A DNA stretch of 64,000 nt. It comes from Helicoverpa zea (lineage: Eukaryota > Arthropoda > Insecta > Lepidoptera > Noctuidae). The position numbers were made by a program, and so were the translations under genes. Under the pieces are notes generated by a model. It searched no databases, was not told where the DNA came from, and saw only the letters and a program-made list of their open reading frames with translations. Shown in pieces: positions 61,401-64,000 of this stretch. Position 1 is the first letter of the stretch, and each line of letters starts with the position of its first letter. Location: the NCBI RefSeq assembly GCF_022581195.2, contig NC_061461.1:1612001-1676000 (forward strand), written 5' to 3'.

Positions 61401-64000
61401 ACGAAAAAACTGCACTGCTCAGAGGTTAAGCAAGAACGGTAGATAGGTAACTATCTTCATATGGTGGTCATTTGTTTATATTTAGCAGATATATTACGGG
61501 GAGTCTGGATCCAAAAACCTGACAGGCAGTCTTACCCAGCAGTATAATTTAACCCGGGTAATTTTTTTAAAGGAATAAACAGTCAACTTAAGCAGGTATG
61601 AACCTTGATCACCACGCTCGCTGTAACAAGTCATCCAAAAATCAAGTTATTCAAATAAAAACCCCGTTTATAAAGATACAAACTTCCTATCACAAATGCA
61701 TTGATACAACGTTCTTGGCCTTAGTAACCCATTTCCTAATTAAATAAAATACACATTTAATATTCTTATCCAGTAACTTCTGCGGTTAAATAATGTATTA
61801 ATATTATCCTTGTAATTTATTTTAATTTAACAAGACCACGTTTAAGTTCATTTAATTTGACTGATAACACCGAATAATTGTATATTATCAAGTAATTGAT
61901 TAAATAGCTTGTCCTATATATGCATTAGAAACCGCAAATTAAAATTACCTAATTCACAAATGCATGTTCCACGAATTTATCAAGTCACGTGATTTATTTG
62001 AAGGGAGGTACCGTGTCTTTTCAAGTATCTAAAATAATGTTGCCAACTGTGTATGCAGAGGAAAATTTTACAAAACATGTCTTCAAATATATTCTTCTAC
62101 TTAGAACCTACATGTCTATGAGAATTCCACCTTCCAGCTTTATATGTAAAGCCAATGACTGGCAAAAACCACTAAATCGATGTAAATAAAGATATTCACT
62201 CCATAAGCCCTTAACTAGGCTTCATAACATAAAACTGGTGTAAGAAAACAATATACAGAATAAAACCAGATATCTTTTTATCAATGAACATACCTAGGCA
62301 TACAAATTGATAATATACAATATAGATACGATAAACAGAGATGGTGATATTAAAATCACAAGCGATAGAGCGAGAAATAAAATAGAAGTAAAATGTAACC
62401 TCAATCTTATTGTGGCCTTTTAAGGACCGGACAGAAATGATTTTATTCTGCAAGTTTTCGAACTAAATTAATATCTAAGCTTCGGTACATAAGGTTGAAA
62501 ATCGTTTGTGTTATTTAGAATCGTACCGTGTGCACCAACGCTGATTATGACAAGTAAATTATAGTAATAAAGCGGTATCGAATGGTTTAAATGTGTTTTT
62601 AAGGTTTTAAACTGAGTTGAGATATAATGATGTCTTTATGTATTGATAGAGATCGGTGTGAAATTTGACGATTATATTCTTTTTTGTGATGAATGTTTGT
62701 TTCGGAACACGTGACTGTAGTTCGCTTCGTACAGAGAGTAAGTACTTAGGAGTCTCGAGATTGTAAACATTATTTTGAACTGACACACACATAGGTGCAC
62801 GGGTAAGTTTGAAAGTGTGGTATCTAACTCTTTGTACTTTCCTTCACTTTTTTTAATTAAACAAAATTTGAATTTGGTTATAAGTGTAAATGGGTGATCC
62901 ATGGATAACCGTCGACAAGTCGTCGTTTATTAGTGCGACTCCAATTTGTAAGAAAAGTAACTTTCTATTGGTACCTTATTGTGTGATGCATTAACTTGAT
63001 AAATAAAATCCCAATTTTTTTTTACAGTACATAGGAATAAGTTAAAAAAAAATGAAGATTTTATTCTGAGTTAGGTTTTGCAGACTTTGCAGCAAGAGGG
63101 TAAAAATACAAATAAGTAGCTACCTATAATCTATTTCTATCTAATTTAATAATCAAGTATATTAAGCACTACTTTACACCCATTTTGTCACCAAGTCAAC
63201 TGTATGCTTATTTGAATAATTAATAACTGTGTGGGCTTGAAATCACCTTGTTTGCTAGTCATTGGTACAGAACAGTAATAAATTTCTTATTTATTTGGGT
63301 TACTAGTATCTAGGATTGCGTTGTTAATCATTATTTAATCGCCTTGTAATTCTACTATTTTAGTACTAGTAAGCTTTTTATTGCACCTTTAAATTATCGT
63401 GTTAAAATCAATTAGGTTAACAAATATTTTGTGCTGTTAGAAGTGTCTCAAATATACTCTTTATATCAATGTGTTATGGTCGTAGAATCAATATTTATTT
63501 TTTATTTGGTATCTTTCAGATACAAAAATGATGGTCTGTAATTTAGTTAAGTTACTCACATGAAAATAGTTAGTTGTTTCACACAATTAAGGCTATGTTT
63601 ACTATTCAACACAAAACAAACATTATCAATACAAATCAGTTATATTCCTCGAATCGCCGATCAATAAAGTCCAACCCACTATCACTTTCACACCACTTTT
63701 ACTACAAACTATTCTCCAAAATTTTCATACGTTAAATCGAAGCCATAAAACAATGAATTTCCTAGAAGTTTATATGATAACAATATATAAAAGGCCTTGG
63801 CTCTATGACTAATTTTATAGAGCTAATGTTTAACTAGTAGTTTGTCATGGGGATCACGTTTCGCATACAAAGTGTTAAACAATGACATTTATGTTGCATT
63901 ATCTACTAATCAATGGTGCTTGCATATTAAGTTTCGGTATGACGTCTGTGGTGAGGCTTGGTAGTTTCCAATAGAAGGTTGAGTAATTAAGGCTTCATTT
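58497..64000. other. Unassigned AT-rich DNA
   Basis: No gene supported. A GC-richer patch lies at 59500-59700. The frame at 60320-60405 (plus, MSVLLDKIIGGKAVVSGTGK), followed by a gtaagt donor-like site at 60407, is the only exon-like stretch, and it is weak. Confidence 0.35.
60896..60951. repeat. 22-bp inverted repeat with one mismatch
   Basis: AAGAATACAATAAGTATGACTT at 60896 in outline (arm 60896-60917) pairs with 60930-60951 except for one base. The 12-nt spacer is attaagtaactt, itself partly palindromic. Confidence 0.8.

Noticed and set aside
1..64000. CRISPR arrays, rRNA genes, prophage or bacterial operons
   Set aside because: No regularly spaced repeats with unique spacers and no long bacterial-style frames. 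The window is an insect nuclear sequence.

Overview
The window looks like about 64 kb of AT-rich nuclear DNA from a moth or butterfly. The evidence is the set of repeats. There are LINE tails ending in an (ATC)n tract next to the 'ctgctggacataggcctc' signature, repeats of the 'gggttccgtacc ... cacttggccggt' type, several tRNA-derived SINEs, and a maT-type (DD37D) mariner-like transposon. A noctuoid moth is my best guess from the SINE type at 33-39 kb, but that is recollection and was not searched. There are no bacterial-style genes, operons, CRISPR arrays or rRNA genes. Most short open frames in the window are chance.

Only one host gene is clearly supported. Its last three coding exons lie on the minus strand (14330-14203, 13830-13592 and 13156-12996). 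All junctions are GT-AG, the phases agree, and the exons end in an in-frame stop. Together they encode about 175 residues of a low-complexity, Ser/acidic, then Leu/Gly, then Ala-rich C-terminus, as often seen in nuclear regulators; I do not recognise the gene. No upstream exon is visible between 14331 and 64000. The rest of the window is therefore either a very large intron of this gene or intergenic DNA. The terminal exon is followed by a nearly identical second copy (12946-12851) with a 65-bp internal deletion that shifts the frame. This is the most gene-relevant oddity here.

The rest is repeats and unassigned DNA. 1-12.8 kb: mostly unique, with an (ATC)n LINE tail, a miRNA-like hairpin, a small tandem array and a fragment of a mobile-element protein. 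14.4-19.5 kb: two copies of one lepidopteran repeat; the larger contains a roughly 320-bp tandem module and is split by a maT transposon with a full-length transposase frame. 21.3-21.7 kb: a 390-bp CpG-dense MITE with perfect 83-bp inverted ends. 24.3-24.9 kb: a 222-bp tandem duplication. 33-39 kb: a cluster of SINE pieces, a second MITE (188 bp, TTA target duplication) and several repeat tails. 47.4-48.1 kb: a 5'-truncated LINE with a 16-bp target duplication, then a tRNA-derived SINE with a 10-bp one. 48-64 kb: almost repeat-free, AT-rich sequence with GC-richer patches that could be conserved noncoding elements.

I found no convincing undescribed multi-gene system. The best leads are the duplicated and damaged terminal exon, the possibly recent maT insertion, the two MITEs, several inverted repeats, and an excess of full CRE palindromes (TGACGTCA).
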